A stretch of 64,000 nt of DNA from Streptomyces sp. NBC_00271 (GCF_036178845.1 NZ_CP108070.1:2666001-2730000), one strand, 5' to 3'. Positions 17,588-27,148 are shown, counted from the stretch's first letter. Program-made: numbers and translations. The notes: generated from the letters alone by a model not told the origin.

Positions 17588-18589
17588 TCATGAACGTCGT
17601 CCGTCGGCATGAGATTCCTTCACGACGTGCTGCTTGACGAGTTCGTACGACCTCAGTCGGTCGGCCAACGCGTAGACGGGCGTCACCAGCATGAGTTCGT
17701 CCGCACCCGTCAGGTCCGCCAGGTCCGTCAGGTGCTTCGCGACGGTCTCGGGTGAGCCGTGTGCCTGATGGGCACGGAAGCTCGTCAGCACCCGCGCTTC
17801 TTCCGCGGTGAACGAGTGGGCCGCTGCCTCTTCGGGCGTGGGGAAGGGAATGTCGCCTCGCCCCTTGAGGAGTCCGGCCTTGACGACATCCATGGGGCCG
17901 GCCAGCCGGGCCGCCTCCTCATCGGTCTCGGCGCATACCGTTTCCACGCAGATCAGCACGCGCGGCCGCGCGCACCAGCGGGAGGGGGAGAAACGCTCGC
18001 GGTAGTGGCTGAGCGCGGCCAGGGTGTTGTCGGGACGAATGTGATGGGCGAAGGCGATCGGCAGCCCGAGTTCCGCGGCGAGCGCGGCGCCGGCCATGCT
18101 CGAGGACAGCAGCCACGGCTCCGGGAGCGGGCTGAGCGCGACTTCGTCCACCAGGAAACGCAGAGTCGACGACACGTCGTCGCGGTACTCGTCGTCCGTT
18201 GTCGGACCGGCCCCGCGGCGCAGGGCCCGCGCCGTGGAGTCGTCGAAGGTACCCGGGCCGCGGCCGATGCCCAGGTCGATCCGGCCCGCGTGCAGAGCCG
18301 ACAGCGTGCCGAATTGCTCCGCCAGCATGATCGGGGCGTGGTTCGGAGCGAGAACGCCCCCGGAGCCGAGACGGATGGACGACGTCAACGCGGCCGCGTG
18401 GGCGGTCAGGACGACGGGCGGGAACGCTCCGATGGCAGGCGAATGGTGATGCTCGGCGTACCAGAGTCGCAGGTAACCGAGGTCTTCGAGACGCCGGGCG
18501 AACTCGGTGGTGTCTCGTAACGTGTCTGTGGCTCGGGCGCCCGTTTGGACCATGGCCACTTCGAGCGCGCTGAGCGGTACGGTGATCAT
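17588..18589 (-). CDS. LLM-class flavin-dependent oxidoreductase (luciferase-like)
   Basis: The 333-residue TIM-barrel protein matches the bacterial-luciferase-like family, which uses FMN or F420. Diagnostic blocks are LRLWYAEHHHSPAIGAFPPVVLTAHAA, SIRLGSGGVLAPNHAPIMLAEQFGTLSALHAGRIDLGIGRGPG, and the C-terminal VAKHLTDLADLTGADELMLVTPVY. The conserved start MITVPLSALEVAMVQTG is at 18589, where TATACT lies 6 nt upstream on the minus strand (leaderless). ATG 18613 with AAGGGAG is an alternative adding eight residues. It shares an operon with the maltokinase-cap protein. Confidence 0.92.
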   Translation of the reverse strand: MITVPLSALEVAMVQTGARATDTLRDTTEFARRLEDLGYLRLWYAEHHHSPAIGAFPPVVLTAHAAALTSSIRLGSGGVLAPNHAPIMLAEQFGTLSALHAGRIDLGIGRGPGTFDDSTARALRRGAGPTTDDEYRDDVSSTLRFLVDEVALSPLPEPWLLSSSMAGAALAAELGLPIAFAHHIRPDNTLAALSHYRERFSPSRWCARPRVLICVETVCAETDEEAARLAGPMDVVKAGLLKGRGDIPFPTPEEAAAHSFTAEEARVLTSFRAHQAHGSPETVAKHLTDLADLTGADELMLVTPVYALADRLRSYELVKQHVVKESHADGRRS

Positions 18590-18705
18590 CCGATCAGTAT
18601 AGAAATCGCCCATCCGCACCAACTCCCTTTGCTTGCGAGGCGGAGTTATACACCTGTTGGCGCACGCCCCTTGGCTGCGCACCCCCCGTGGCCAACACTG
18701 AGCCG

Positions 18706-19191
18706 ATGACGCAGCGTGTAGAGCTCGCGACCGTGATGGACCGATTCGCCGTGGACGGACTCGTCACCGAGTACGCGGTGGCCGTCGACGACGGCGACTG
18801 GGAGGCGTACCGGAGGCTGTTCGCACCGGACGGACGCGCCGACTACCGCTCGGCCGGCGGTATCGAGGGCGGCGCCGACGAGGTCGCGGGATGGCTCGCG
18901 CAGAGCATGGAGCTCTTCCCCATGCGCCAGCATCTGATCGTGAACCGGCGGCTGCGGTTCGGGTCGCTGGACCAGGAAACGGGCGACACGGCCCGGGTCC
19001 AGGCGGACTACATCAATCCGATGCGGTTCGCGGGCCACGAGGGTGGGTCCACCGCGCCCGACTTCGTGTGCGGCGGCCGGTACGCCTTCGGACTGGTGCG
19101 TACGGACCTGGGCTGGCGCCTGCACGAGGTCGTCGTCCAGGAGAAATGGCGCCGCGCGCCGCAGCCGGGCCGGGAACCCGCCGCCACCTGA
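18706..19191 (+). CDS. SnoaL-like / NTF2-fold protein
   Basis: The 161 residues begin with DRFAVDGLVTEYAVAVDDGDWEAYRRLFAPDGRADYRSAGG, the standard opening of the SnoaL-like cone fold (nuclear transport factor 2 family), followed by HLIVNRRLRFG and GGRYAFGLVRTDLGWRLHEVVVQ. Such proteins are cyclases, dehydratases, isomerases or non-enzymatic. ATG 18706 was chosen over 18688, which would sit on the promoter between divergent genes. No neighbour suggests a substrate. Confidence 0.85.
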   Translation: MTQRVELATVMDRFAVDGLVTEYAVAVDDGDWEAYRRLFAPDGRADYRSAGGIEGGADEVAGWLAQSMELFPMRQHLIVNRRLRFGSLDQETGDTARVQADYINPMRFAGHEGGSTAPDFVCGGRYAFGLVRTDLGWRLHEVVVQEKWRRAPQPGREPAAT

Positions 19192-19318
19192 CCGGACGCG
19201 CCGACCGCGAGCCGCCCGAGTAGCGCCCCCTGACCAAAAAGCCCTGACGGGACGCCCTCTGTCGGAGATCGTCGCCGACGCGCACACTGGAGGCATCCCC
19301 CGGGGAGGGAGACCCTGT

Positions 19319-20917
19319 ATGAAGAGGCCCGAGCGTTGGCTGGGCAGTGGGCCCGATCTTTGGCTCGCCTCCCCGTGGCGGCGCGCGATCGTCGCCGCGC
19401 TGGCCGGCGCGCTGCCGATGCTCGCCTTCCCCGCCCCTTCGTGGTGGTGGTTCGCGTACGTCGCCCTCGTGCCCTGGATCCTGCTGGCCCGCTCGGCTCC
19501 GACGGGCAGGCGGGCCGCCTACGACGGCTGGTTCGGCGGGCTGGGTTTCATGCTGGCCGTGCACCACTGGCTGCTGCCGAGCCTGAATGTGTTCACGGTC
19601 GTCATAGCGGCACTGCTCGGCGCGCTGTGGGCGCCCTGGGGCTGGCTCGTCCGGCGGTTCCTCGGCGGGGTGCCCTCGGCGGGGCGGGTCGGAGCCGCGC
19701 TCCTCGTCCTGCCGTCGGGGTGGCTGATGGTCGAACTCGTCCGGTCCTGGCAGGGCCTCGGCGGGCCCTGGGGACTGCTCGGGTCGAGCCAGTGGCAAGT
19801 CGGTCCCGCGCTGCGGCTCGCGTCGGTCGGCGGGGTGTGGCTGCTCAGCTTCCTGGTGGTCGCCGTCAATGTGGCGGTCGCCGTACTGGCCGCGGTGCGT
19901 GAGTCCCGTGTGCCCGCCGTCGCCGGACTGGTCGCGACGGCCGCCGTGACCTCGGCGACCTGGGTGTGGTCACCGCGCCCGGACGTGACCGGCCAGGTCC
20001 GGATCGCCGTCGTACAGCCCGGGGTGATCGGCGGCGCGGACAGTGCCGAGGCGCGTTTCTCGCGCGAGGAGGCCCTCACCCGCACCCTCGCCGGACAGGA
20101 CCCCGACCTCGTCGTCTGGGGTGAGAGCAGCGTCGGCTTCGACCTCGCGGACCGCCCCGACCTGGCGAACCGGCTCGCCGCGCTGTCCCGGCTGACCGGC
20201 GCCGACATCATGGTGAACGTCGACGCGCACCGCTCCGACCGGCCCGGGATCTACAAGAGTTCGGTCCTGGTGGGACCGCATGGCCCGACCGGCGACCGCT
20301 ACGACAAGATGCGGCTCGTCCCCTTCGGCGAGTACATACCCGCGCGTTCCCTCCTCGGCTGGGCGACCTCGGTCGGGAAGGCGGCGGGCGAGGACCGCAG
20401 GAAGGGCACCGAGCAGGTCGTGATGAACGTCGGGCACGGACTGCGCGTCGGCCCGCTGGTCTGCTTCGAGACCGCCTTCCCCGACATGAGCCGCCATCTC
20501 GCCCAGGACGGCGCCGGGGTGCTCCTCGCACAGTCCTCGACCTCGACCTTCCAGCACAGCTGGGCCCCCGAGCAGCACGCCTCGCTCGCCGCGCTGAGGT
20601 CCGCCGAGACCGGCCGCCCGATGGTGCACGCGACGCTGACCGGCGTCTCCGCCGTCTACGGCCCGAGCGGCGAGCGGATCGGCTCCTGGCTCGGCACGGA
20701 CGCGAGCGCGGCGGCGGTGTACGACGTACCGCTCGCGCGCGGTGTCACCCCGTACGTCCGGTTCGGCGACTGGCCGGTGCACGCGGCGCTGCTGATCCTG
20801 GCGGGACTGTGCGCGACGGAGGGCTTCCGGGCGTTCAGGCCCCGGCGGACCGCTCCTGAACCGCTCGTACCACCCGCTCGCACAGCTCATGAGTCGCCAG
20901 CGCGTCACGGGCGCTGA
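19319..20917 (+). CDS. lnt: Apolipoprotein N-acyltransferase
   Basis: This 532-residue enzyme transfers the third acyl chain to lipoproteins at the outer face of the membrane. The N-terminal third is hydrophobic (six or so helices), the C-terminal two thirds a nitrilase domain. The triad is visible as E in DLVVWGESSVGFD, K in YDKMRLVPFGEYIP and C in GPLVCFETAFPD. ATG 19319 follows GGGAG. Streptomyces often carries two lnt genes; whether a second exists is not visible. The last 83 bases overlap the convergent dehydrogenase gene. Confidence 0.95.
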   Translation: MKRPERWLGSGPDLWLASPWRRAIVAALAGALPMLAFPAPSWWWFAYVALVPWILLARSAPTGRRAAYDGWFGGLGFMLAVHHWLLPSLNVFTVVIAALLGALWAPWGWLVRRFLGGVPSAGRVGAALLVLPSGWLMVELVRSWQGLGGPWGLLGSSQWQVGPALRLASVGGVWLLSFLVVAVNVAVAVLAAVRESRVPAVAGLVATAAVTSATWVWSPRPDVTGQVRIAVVQPGVIGGADSAEARFSREEALTRTLAGQDPDLVVWGESSVGFDLADRPDLANRLAALSRLTGADIMVNVDAHRSDRPGIYKSSVLVGPHGPTGDRYDKMRLVPFGEYIPARSLLGWATSVGKAAGEDRRKGTEQVVMNVGHGLRVGPLVCFETAFPDMSRHLAQDGAGVLLAQSSTSTFQHSWAPEQHASLAALRSAETGRPMVHATLTGVSAVYGPSGERIGSWLGTDASAAAVYDVPLARGVTPYVRFGDWPVHAALLILAGLCATEGFRAFRPRRTAPEPLVPPARTAHESPARHGR

Positions 20918-21746
20918 GTACCTTGCCGGCCCGCACCGCGTCGAGGAAGGCGAGCACGCCCTGCTCGATGCCGCGCTGCCGGGCCACCGGCACCCAGTCC
21001 CCGCGCCGCCGCACCGAGGGCTGCCCCTTGTGGTCGATCACCTCCGCGAGGTTGACCACCTGACGCTTGGTGTCCTGCCCCGAGACCTCGAGGATCTCCT
21101 CCGCCGAGCCGCTCAGCCGGTTCATCACGCCGAGCGCCGTGAAGCCGTCCCCGGCGAGTTGCAGCACGACGTGGTGCACCAGGCCGCCCTCGACCCGGGC
21201 CCGCACGCTCACGTCGTCGATCGGCCCCGGCGCCAGGAACCGCAGCGTGTCCACGACGTGGATGAAGTCGTCGAGGACCATCGTGCGCACGTCCTCGGGC
21301 AGCCCTATGCGGTTCTTCTGCATCAGGATCAGGTCGCGGGGGTGATCGGCGCACTGCGTGTACCCGGGCGCATGACGCCGGTTGAAGCCGACGGCGAGGC
21401 TGACGTTCCGCTCCTCCGCGAGCCGCACCAGACGCTCGGAGTCGGCGAGTTCGTACGCGAGCGGCTTGTCGACGAAGGTCGGCACGCCCGCCTCCAGCAG
21501 CCGCGTCACGATCTCGGGGTGCGCGACGGTGGCCGCGTGCACGAAAGCCGCGTCGAGGTTCTGCGCCAGCAGATCCGACAGGTCGGTGTGCCGCTGCTCC
21601 GGTGGCAGGTGGAGGCTGTCGCCGACCCGGGCCAGGGTCGCGGGCGTCCGCGTCTGCAGATGCAGCTCGACCCCCGGCTGGACACCGAGCACGGGCAGGT
21701 ACGCCTTCTGCGCGATGTCACCGAGTCCGATGCAGCCGACCTTCAC
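20835..21746 (-). CDS. Gfo/Idh/MocA-family oxidoreductase
   Basis: The 303-residue protein starts with the Rossmann motif VGCIGLGDIAQKAYLPVL and has the EKP-equivalent FVDKPLAYELADS, here with Asp before Lys, seen in the sugar-oxidoreductase/virulence-factor MviM branch. FNRRHAPGY and DDFIHVVDTLRFL follow. GTG 21746 is preceded by AGGAG. Substrate unknown. The 3' end overlaps lnt on the other strand by 83 bp, an unusually long convergent overlap. Confidence 0.9.
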   Translation of the reverse strand: MKVGCIGLGDIAQKAYLPVLGVQPGVELHLQTRTPATLARVGDSLHLPPEQRHTDLSDLLAQNLDAAFVHAATVAHPEIVTRLLEAGVPTFVDKPLAYELADSERLVRLAEERNVSLAVGFNRRHAPGYTQCADHPRDLILMQKNRIGLPEDVRTMVLDDFIHVVDTLRFLAPGPIDDVSVRARVEGGLVHHVVLQLAGDGFTALGVMNRLSGSAEEILEVSGQDTKRQVVNLAEVIDHKGQPSVRRRGDWVPVARQRGIEQGVLAFLDAVRAGKVLSARDALATHELCERVVRAVQERSAGA

Positions 21747-21881
21747 CAGGGTCTCCTTCAGTTACGACGCGGTCCTCGCCGGAAGCATACGGCCGCCGTG
21801 CAAGGCGGGCAGGGGCTCGGCGACCGTCGGGGGGTAGGAGAATCCCTGGTGAACGGCCGTGCGCCGGACGAAAATGCGGGC

Positions 21882-22394
21882 ATGACGAAGCAGCGCACCG
21901 AACCCGCCACCAACGCCGACGAACGGTCCATGCTGGAGGGCTGGCTCGACTACCACCGCGAGACCCTGGAGATGAAGTGCGCGGGCCTCGACGACGCCCA
22001 GCTCAAGACCGCCTCGGTCGAGCCCTCCGAGTTGTCCCTGCTCGGTCTGGTGCGGCACATGGCTGAGGTGGAGCGTGGCTGGTTCCGCAAGGTTCTGGTG
22101 GGCGACGATCCGGGGCCGCTCTACTACAGCGAGGAGGACCGGGACGGAGAGTTCCATCTCACCGACGCGGACACCTGGGACGAGGCGTACACCACCTGGC
22201 AGGCCGAGATCGGGATCGCCCGACGCAACGCGGCTCGTTTCGCGCTGGACGACGCCTGCGAGGGCAGGAGCAAGTTCACCGAGGACCCCATCAACCTGCG
22301 GTGGATCTACACCCACATGATCGAGGAGTACGCGCGTCACAACGGTCACGCGGATCTGATCCGGGAGCGGATCGACGGCGCCACGGGTGAGTGA
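21882..22394 (+). CDS. DinB-family protein (DUF664)
   Basis: The 170-residue four-helix protein has the actinobacterial DinB/DUF664 pattern: MLEGWLDYHRETLEMKCAGLDDAQLKTASVEPSELSLLGLVRHMAEVERGWF, then TWQAEIGIARRNAA, and LRWIYTHMIEEYARHNGHADLIRERIDG. Three His residues (in RHMAEVE, THMIEEYARH and NGHADL) form the usual metal site. Relatives include mycothiol- or bacillithiol-dependent transferases; this one could be a mycothiol S-transferase, which is an inference. Confidence 0.9.
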   Translation: MTKQRTEPATNADERSMLEGWLDYHRETLEMKCAGLDDAQLKTASVEPSELSLLGLVRHMAEVERGWFRKVLVGDDPGPLYYSEEDRDGEFHLTDADTWDEAYTTWQAEIGIARRNAARFALDDACEGRSKFTEDPINLRWIYTHMIEEYARHNGHADLIRERIDGATGE

Positions 22395-22524
22395 GGCGGG
22401 TGATGCGGCGTCGGGTCACCTTGCGGACACCGGCGCCCTCCGCAGGAGCGCAAGGATCACCCGTGTGGGGCAACCTCCGCTTGTCCGCTCCCCAAAGCGG
22501 GCCGGACGCAGCAGAGTTGAGCGG

Positions 22525-23007
22525 GTGCATCGAACCACGACCGCCGCGACGCTCCTGGTCACCGTGGCCACCGCCGCGCTCTCCGGCTGTGTGACCGTCC
22601 AGCGACCGCCCGCTCCCACCCTGCCGACCGCGCCGTCCCGGCCGTCGCCGCCGCGTCCCGACGGCAAGGCCGGGCCGCAGGTCGTGCAGGCACCGGCGCG
22701 CGAGGCGCTGGAACTCATCGGGCCGTCCCGGAAGCCGTCACCGAGCGCTCCGGCGCCGCACCGTACGCCCGTCCCGGCGCCCGCCGCCCCGCAGTCCCCT
22801 GCGCGCCACCCGGGCGCCGCGCATCACCCACACCCGCAGCCTCACCCCCACCCACAGCCCCATCGGCCCGCACCCCGCACCGATGTCCCGCCCGTCGCCC
22901 CCGAGCAGCCGAACAACACGGACGTGTGTGCCCTCGGCCGGAAGTACGGAGGCTGGAAGGCGGACAGTCCGGAGGCGGTCATCTGCAAGGGCTCGTACGG
23001 GCATTGA
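22525..23007 (+). CDS. Secreted Pro/His-rich lipoprotein
   Basis: GTG 22525 opens a 160-residue protein with a lipoprotein signal: a short basic end, a hydrophobic core, and lipobox LSGC with the modified Cys at residue 22. A long P- and H-rich stretch follows, with alternating His-Pro in the middle. The C-terminal 25 residues are the most ordered part, with a Cys pair (NTDVCALGRKYGGW and AVICKGSYG) that looks like a small conserved domain. The frame is open upstream but has no start with a good context. Function unknown. Confidence 0.8.
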   Translation: MHRTTTAATLLVTVATAALSGCVTVQRPPAPTLPTAPSRPSPPRPDGKAGPQVVQAPAREALELIGPSRKPSPSAPAPHRTPVPAPAAPQSPARHPGAAHHPHPQPHPHPQPHRPAPRTDVPPVAPEQPNNTDVCALGRKYGGWKADSPEAVICKGSYGH

Positions 23008-23029
23008 CCACGGCCGGTGTCCGCAGGCT

Positions 23030-23629
23030 CTAGGGGCGCTGTCTCGGCGGCCCCAGGGTCTCCCCTCCGGACCCGCCGAAGGGACCGGGCCGCTCGACGG
23101 TGCCGGGCCCCTCGACGGCGCCGGGGTCCTCCCCCGGCCCTCCGTGCGACGGGTCCGCCCCGTCGAGTCTCAGCTCCAGACGGCCGATCGCCGCGCGTAC
23201 GCCGTCTCCGTAACGGTCGTTCCCGAGGGCTCCGGCCGCGCCTCGGGCGCGGCGCAGATGGCTGCGGGCCGCTTCGGAGCGGCCGAGTTTCACATAGTCG
23301 GCCGCCAGGTTCAGATGCAGCGACGGGTAGAACGCGCGCGCCGCGAGCGACCGGTGGCGCTCGGCGACGTCGCCATCGGTGAGTTCCTCGGCCGCCGACA
23401 ACGCCCGCAGGTCCCAGGCCAGTTCGTCCGCGGGGTCGTCCTGTGTGTCCGCCAGGTAGTGCGCCAGGGTGCAGCGGTGCAGGGGGTCGCCGCCCTCGCC
23501 GATCTCCCCCCACAGGTCCAGGAAACGCCCCCGAGCCTCCTCACGGTCGCCACCGTGGTGCAGCATGACGACCTGGCCGATCCGGGTCATCATGGCGTCC
23601 GGCGCCGCCTGCTCCTGTTGCTCCGCCAC
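23030..23629 (-). CDS. Helical (TPR-like) protein, unknown
   Basis: The 199-residue protein is mostly helical: RIGQVVMLHHGGDREEARGRFLDLWGEIGE, then LAHYLADTQDDPADELAWDLRALSAAEEL, then FYPSLHLNLAADYVKLGRSEAARSHLRRARGAAGAL. The last block is a TPR-like motif. The C-terminal 40 residues are a disordered G/P/E tail. GTG 23629 has GGAGG four bases upstream; the frame continues further upstream without a good start. Similar tetratricopeptide-like proteins occur in many streptomycetes, without known function. Confidence 0.78.
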   Translation of the reverse strand: MAEQQEQAAPDAMMTRIGQVVMLHHGGDREEARGRFLDLWGEIGEGGDPLHRCTLAHYLADTQDDPADELAWDLRALSAAEELTDGDVAERHRSLAARAFYPSLHLNLAADYVKLGRSEAARSHLRRARGAAGALGNDRYGDGVRAAIGRLELRLDGADPSHGGPGEDPGAVEGPGTVERPGPFGGSGGETLGPPRQRP

Positions 23630-23783
23630 CGCGTCCTCCAGGCTCGTCGCTGTCCTCTCCGACGCTAACCGGACGCACTGACAATGACGCTCAGGCGCCC
23701 CCGGACACCACTGAGCCGCCCCGGTGACGGCCGGACCGGACGCCCCCACCCGGCCCGGGCCGCTGTCCGGTCCCGGTCCCGGA

Positions 23784-24467
23784 TCAGCCGAGGTTCGGAA
23801 TCCGCCAGTCGATCGGCTCGTGGCCCTGCCCTGCGACCGCCTCGTTGATCTGCGTGAAGGGGCGGGAGCCGAAGAACTTCTTCGCGGAGAGCGGCGACGG
23901 GTGCGCGCCCTTCACCACGATGTGCCGCTTCTCGTCGATGAGCGGGAGCTTCTTCTGCGCGTAGTTCCCCCACAGGACGAAGACCGCCGGGTCGGGCCGG
24001 TCGGCCACGGCACGGATCACCGCGTCCGTGAACTTCTCCCAGCCCTTGCCCTTGTGCGAGTTGGCCTCACCGGAGCGCACGGTCAGCACCGCGTTCAGCA
24101 GCAGGACGCCCTGCTCGGCCCACGGCATCAGATAGCCGTTGTCCGGGATCGGGGTGCCCAGCTCCTCCTTCATCTCCTTGTAGATGTTGCGCAGCGAGGG
24201 CGGGGTCTTCACCCCCGGGCGGACCGAGAAGCACAGGCCGTGGCCCTGGCCCTCGCCGTGGTACGGGTCCTGGCCGAGGATCAGCACCTTCACCCGCTCG
24301 TACGGAGTCGCCTCCAGCGCCGCGAAGACCTCCTCGCGCGGAGGGTAGACGGGACCGGCCGCACGCTCCTCCTCGACGAACTCGGTGAGTTCCTTGAAGT
24401 AGGGCTGCTGCAGTTCGTCACCCAGGACGCCGCGCCAGGACTCGGGCAGCATGGCGGTGTCGGTCAC
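23784..24467 (-). CDS. ung: Uracil-DNA glycosylase, family 1
   Basis: The 227-residue enzyme removes uracil from DNA. The catalytic water-activating motif GQDPYHGEGQGHGLCFSV, the uracil-contacting FVLWGNYAQ, and the minor-groove loop HPSPLSAKKFFGSRPF are all intact. Length and layout match Ung. It is flanked by a TPR-like gene and a binding lipoprotein with no operon link. Confidence 0.97.
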   Translation of the reverse strand: MTDTAMLPESWRGVLGDELQQPYFKELTEFVEEERAAGPVYPPREEVFAALEATPYERVKVLILGQDPYHGEGQGHGLCFSVRPGVKTPPSLRNIYKEMKEELGTPIPDNGYLMPWAEQGVLLLNAVLTVRSGEANSHKGKGWEKFTDAVIRAVADRPDPAVFVLWGNYAQKKLPLIDEKRHIVVKGAHPSPLSAKKFFGSRPFTQINEAVAGQGHEPIDWRIPNLG

Positions 24468-24580
24468 GTCAAGTTCCTCCGATGTGCGGTCACTTCCAGG
24501 TCTCAGAACCTACAGGCGACCACTGACAATCGGTTCCGCACCCCGTAGGACCACGCCACCCGCCGGGTCCTGCCCATGAC

Positions 24581-26161
24581 CTACCAGCTGGTCTTGCGGT
24601 GCAGCTCCCACATCATCATGATCGTCGAGGGGTCGAGGGCCTGCTCCCCGCCCGAGATCTCCTCGCTCGCCGCCACGAACTGTTTGCCCTGCCAGAGCGG
24701 CAGCAGCCGTGCGTCGTCGACGAGGATCTGCTGGGCCGCCTCGAACTCCTTGACCACCGCTCCACGGTCGCTCTCGCGGCGCGAGGCGGGCAGCAGAGTG
24801 TCGGTGATCCGGGGCGCCGGATAGGGCGTGCCGAGCGCGTTCTGCCGGCCCACGAAGGGCGCGATGAAGTTGTCGGCGTCCGGGAAGTCCGGGAACCAGC
24901 CGCGCCCGAACACCGGGTACTCGCCCTTGCGGTAGCCCTCCTCGTACGTCTTCCAAGGGCGCCCGTTGAGCGACACGCGGAACAGACCGGAGTTCTCGAG
25001 CTGCCTCTTGATCTCCTGGAACTCCGGGGCGGTCTCGGAGCCGTAGCGGTCCGTGGTGTACCAGAGGGTGAGGGGGACGCGCTCGGTGATGCCCGCCTCC
25101 GAGAGGACCTGCCGGGCCTTGGACGAACTGGGGTCCCCGTAGTCGTCGAAAAAGCCCGTGGTGTGACCGGTCAGGCCCGCGGGGACCATGGAGTACAACG
25201 GGTCGACCGTGTCCTTGTAGACCTTGTGCGCGATCGCCGCACGGTCGATGACCTGGGCGACCGCCTTGCGCACCGCGAGCTTCTTGGCCCACGGATCCTT
25301 CGGGTTGAACACCAGGTAGCTGATCTCCATGCCCACGCCCTCGACGAGCTGAAGCCCGTTGTCCGCCCCCTTGGTCCGGAGCGAGACGACGTCCTTGGAG
25401 GCCAGGCCGCGGAACGTGACGTCGATCTTCTTGTCCTTGAGGGCGTCGACCATCTGCCCCGAGTCCTGGAAGTAGCGGATCGTGACCGCGTCGTTCTTGA
25501 GCTCGGCGAAGCCCTTGTAGTGGTCGTTCCTGACGAGTTCGGCCTGCTTGCCGTCCTCGTAGGAGCGCAGGCTGTACGGCCCGGACCCGAAGACCTTGCC
25601 GTCCTTGCGCAGCGCGTGCGCGGGGTAGTCGTCGGGGTCGACGATCGACATGGCCGGGGTGGCGAGGACGAACGGGAAGGTCGCGTCCGATTTGTTCAGG
25701 TGGAAGACGAGTTCACGCGCGTTCAGTACCTGGATCCGGTCGAGGCTGCCGAGGAGGCCGGCGGGACCGCCGGGCAGGTTGATCTTCTTGATCCGGTCGA
25801 TCGAGTACTTGACGGCCCGGGCGTCCAAGGTGTCGCCGTCGGAGAACTTCATGTCGGCGCGCAGCTTGCAGCGGTACACGAGGTTCGAGGTGTCCGCGAA
25901 CCCACAGCTCTGGGCGGCGTCGGGCTGGGGCGTGGTGGCCCCGGAGGGGTAGCTCAGCAGCGTCTGGTAGATGTTGCGGAACAGTTCCCAGGAGCCGTCC
26001 CAGGAGGCGGCCGGATCCAGCGTGCTCGGGGCACTGGTGGTGCCCACGACGATCGGTCCCTTGTCGTCGGACGACGCCGAGGACAGGACGCCGCACCCGG
26101 CCACCAGGGTGATGGACGTGACCGCCGCCAGATGCCGCAGACATGGGTTCCGGTTGAACAC
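24581..26161 (-). CDS. ABC-transporter substrate-binding lipoprotein (family 5, peptide type)
   Basis: The roughly 526-residue protein has a lipoprotein signal ending in LVAGC and the SBP family 5 layout: GTTSAPSTLDPAASWDGSWELFRNIYQTLLSY near the N-terminus, YRCKLRADMKFSDGDTLDARAVKYSIDRI, and FGSGPYSLRSY. Such proteins bind oligopeptides, nickel or sugars for an ABC importer, but no permease or ATPase gene is beside it, so its partners are elsewhere. GTG 26161 is preferred: GAGGAG lies 7 nt upstream, while the GTG at 26167 is too close. Confidence 0.92.
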   Translation of the reverse strand: MFNRNPCLRHLAAVTSITLVAGCGVLSSASSDDKGPIVVGTTSAPSTLDPAASWDGSWELFRNIYQTLLSYPSGATTPQPDAAQSCGFADTSNLVYRCKLRADMKFSDGDTLDARAVKYSIDRIKKINLPGGPAGLLGSLDRIQVLNARELVFHLNKSDATFPFVLATPAMSIVDPDDYPAHALRKDGKVFGSGPYSLRSYEDGKQAELVRNDHYKGFAELKNDAVTIRYFQDSGQMVDALKDKKIDVTFRGLASKDVVSLRTKGADNGLQLVEGVGMEISYLVFNPKDPWAKKLAVRKAVAQVIDRAAIAHKVYKDTVDPLYSMVPAGLTGHTTGFFDDYGDPSSSKARQVLSEAGITERVPLTLWYTTDRYGSETAPEFQEIKRQLENSGLFRVSLNGRPWKTYEEGYRKGEYPVFGRGWFPDFPDADNFIAPFVGRQNALGTPYPAPRITDTLLPASRRESDRGAVVKEFEAAQQILVDDARLLPLWQGKQFVAASEEISGGEQALDPSTIMMMWELHRKTSW

Positions 26162-26370
26162 GCGCACGCTCCTCGATCTGCCGTACCAAGGGTCGGCAGA
26201 CCATACCGCAGCGCCACACCGGTGGATCCGTGTTCTCGGCAGGGCACTTGATCAGCGCGTTTGTGACTACGTTGTCATTTGGCTGTACGTCTTCATACGT
26301 CGACGCGAGCGCCGATTTCGTCCATCAGCGCCCGCGTCGATGCTCCGTTCGTCCCGTCTCGGGACTCCGG

Positions 26371-27132
26371 TCAGCCCACTCCTGCGTTCAGGAAGATGCC
26401 GCCGTCGACGACGAGCGTCTGACCGGTGATCCAGTCCGACTGCGACGAGGTGAGGAAGGCTGCGGCGCCTCCGATGTCGGAGGGCACGCCGAGCCGGCCG
26501 AGCGGGTAGGACGCGGCCGCCTCCGCCTCCCGGCCTTCGTACAGGGCCTGCGCGAACTTGGTCTTGACGACGGCGGGCGCGATCGCGTTGACCCGCACCT
26601 TGGGCGCGAACTCGTGCGCCAGCTGCACGGTCAGGTTGATCATGGCGGCCTTGCTCATGCCGTACGCGCCGATGAAGGGCGAGGGGGCGAGGCCGGCGAC
26701 GGACGCGATGTTGACGATCGCGCCGCCGTTCTCGCTCTGCCAGGCCTTCCAGGTCAGCTGGGCGAAGCCGAGCGCCGAGACGACGTTGGTCTCGAAGACC
26801 TTGCGTGCCACGTCCAGGTCCAGGTCGGCCATCGGGCCGAACACGGGGTTCGTACCGGCGTTGTTGACCAGGTAGTCGACGCGGCCGAAGGCCTCCATGG
26901 TGCGCTCGACGACCGTGGCCTGGTGGGCCAGGTCGTGCGCCTTGCCGGCGACGCCGATGACGCGGTCGGCACCGAGTGCCTCGACGGCCTCCTTCAGGGC
27001 GTCCTCGTTGCGGCCCGTGATGCACACGCGGTCACCGCGCGCGACGAGGGCCTCCGCGACGCCGTAGCCGATGCCGCGGCTCGCGCCCGTGATGAGCGCG
27101 ACCTTGCCGGAGAGTTCGGGGAGTGTGGTCAT
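26371..27132 (-). CDS. SDR-family oxidoreductase (FabG-like)
   Basis: The 253-residue short-chain dehydrogenase has TGASRGIGYG, NNAGTNP, the catalytic Ser in NIASVAGLA, YGMSK (Y-x3-K) and DWITGQTLVVDGG. It starts 16 nt after the stop of the gene at 27149, so the two SDRs form an operon; paired SDRs of this kind occur in acyl-CoA or steroid-related metabolism. The precise substrate is unknown. Confidence 0.92.
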   Translation of the reverse strand: MTTLPELSGKVALITGASRGIGYGVAEALVARGDRVCITGRNEDALKEAVEALGADRVIGVAGKAHDLAHQATVVERTMEAFGRVDYLVNNAGTNPVFGPMADLDLDVARKVFETNVVSALGFAQLTWKAWQSENGGAIVNIASVAGLAPSPFIGAYGMSKAAMINLTVQLAHEFAPKVRVNAIAPAVVKTKFAQALYEGREAEAAASYPLGRLGVPSDIGGAAAFLTSSQSDWITGQTLVVDGGIFLNAGVG

Positions 27133-27148
27133 GTCGTGCCCTCCGGCA

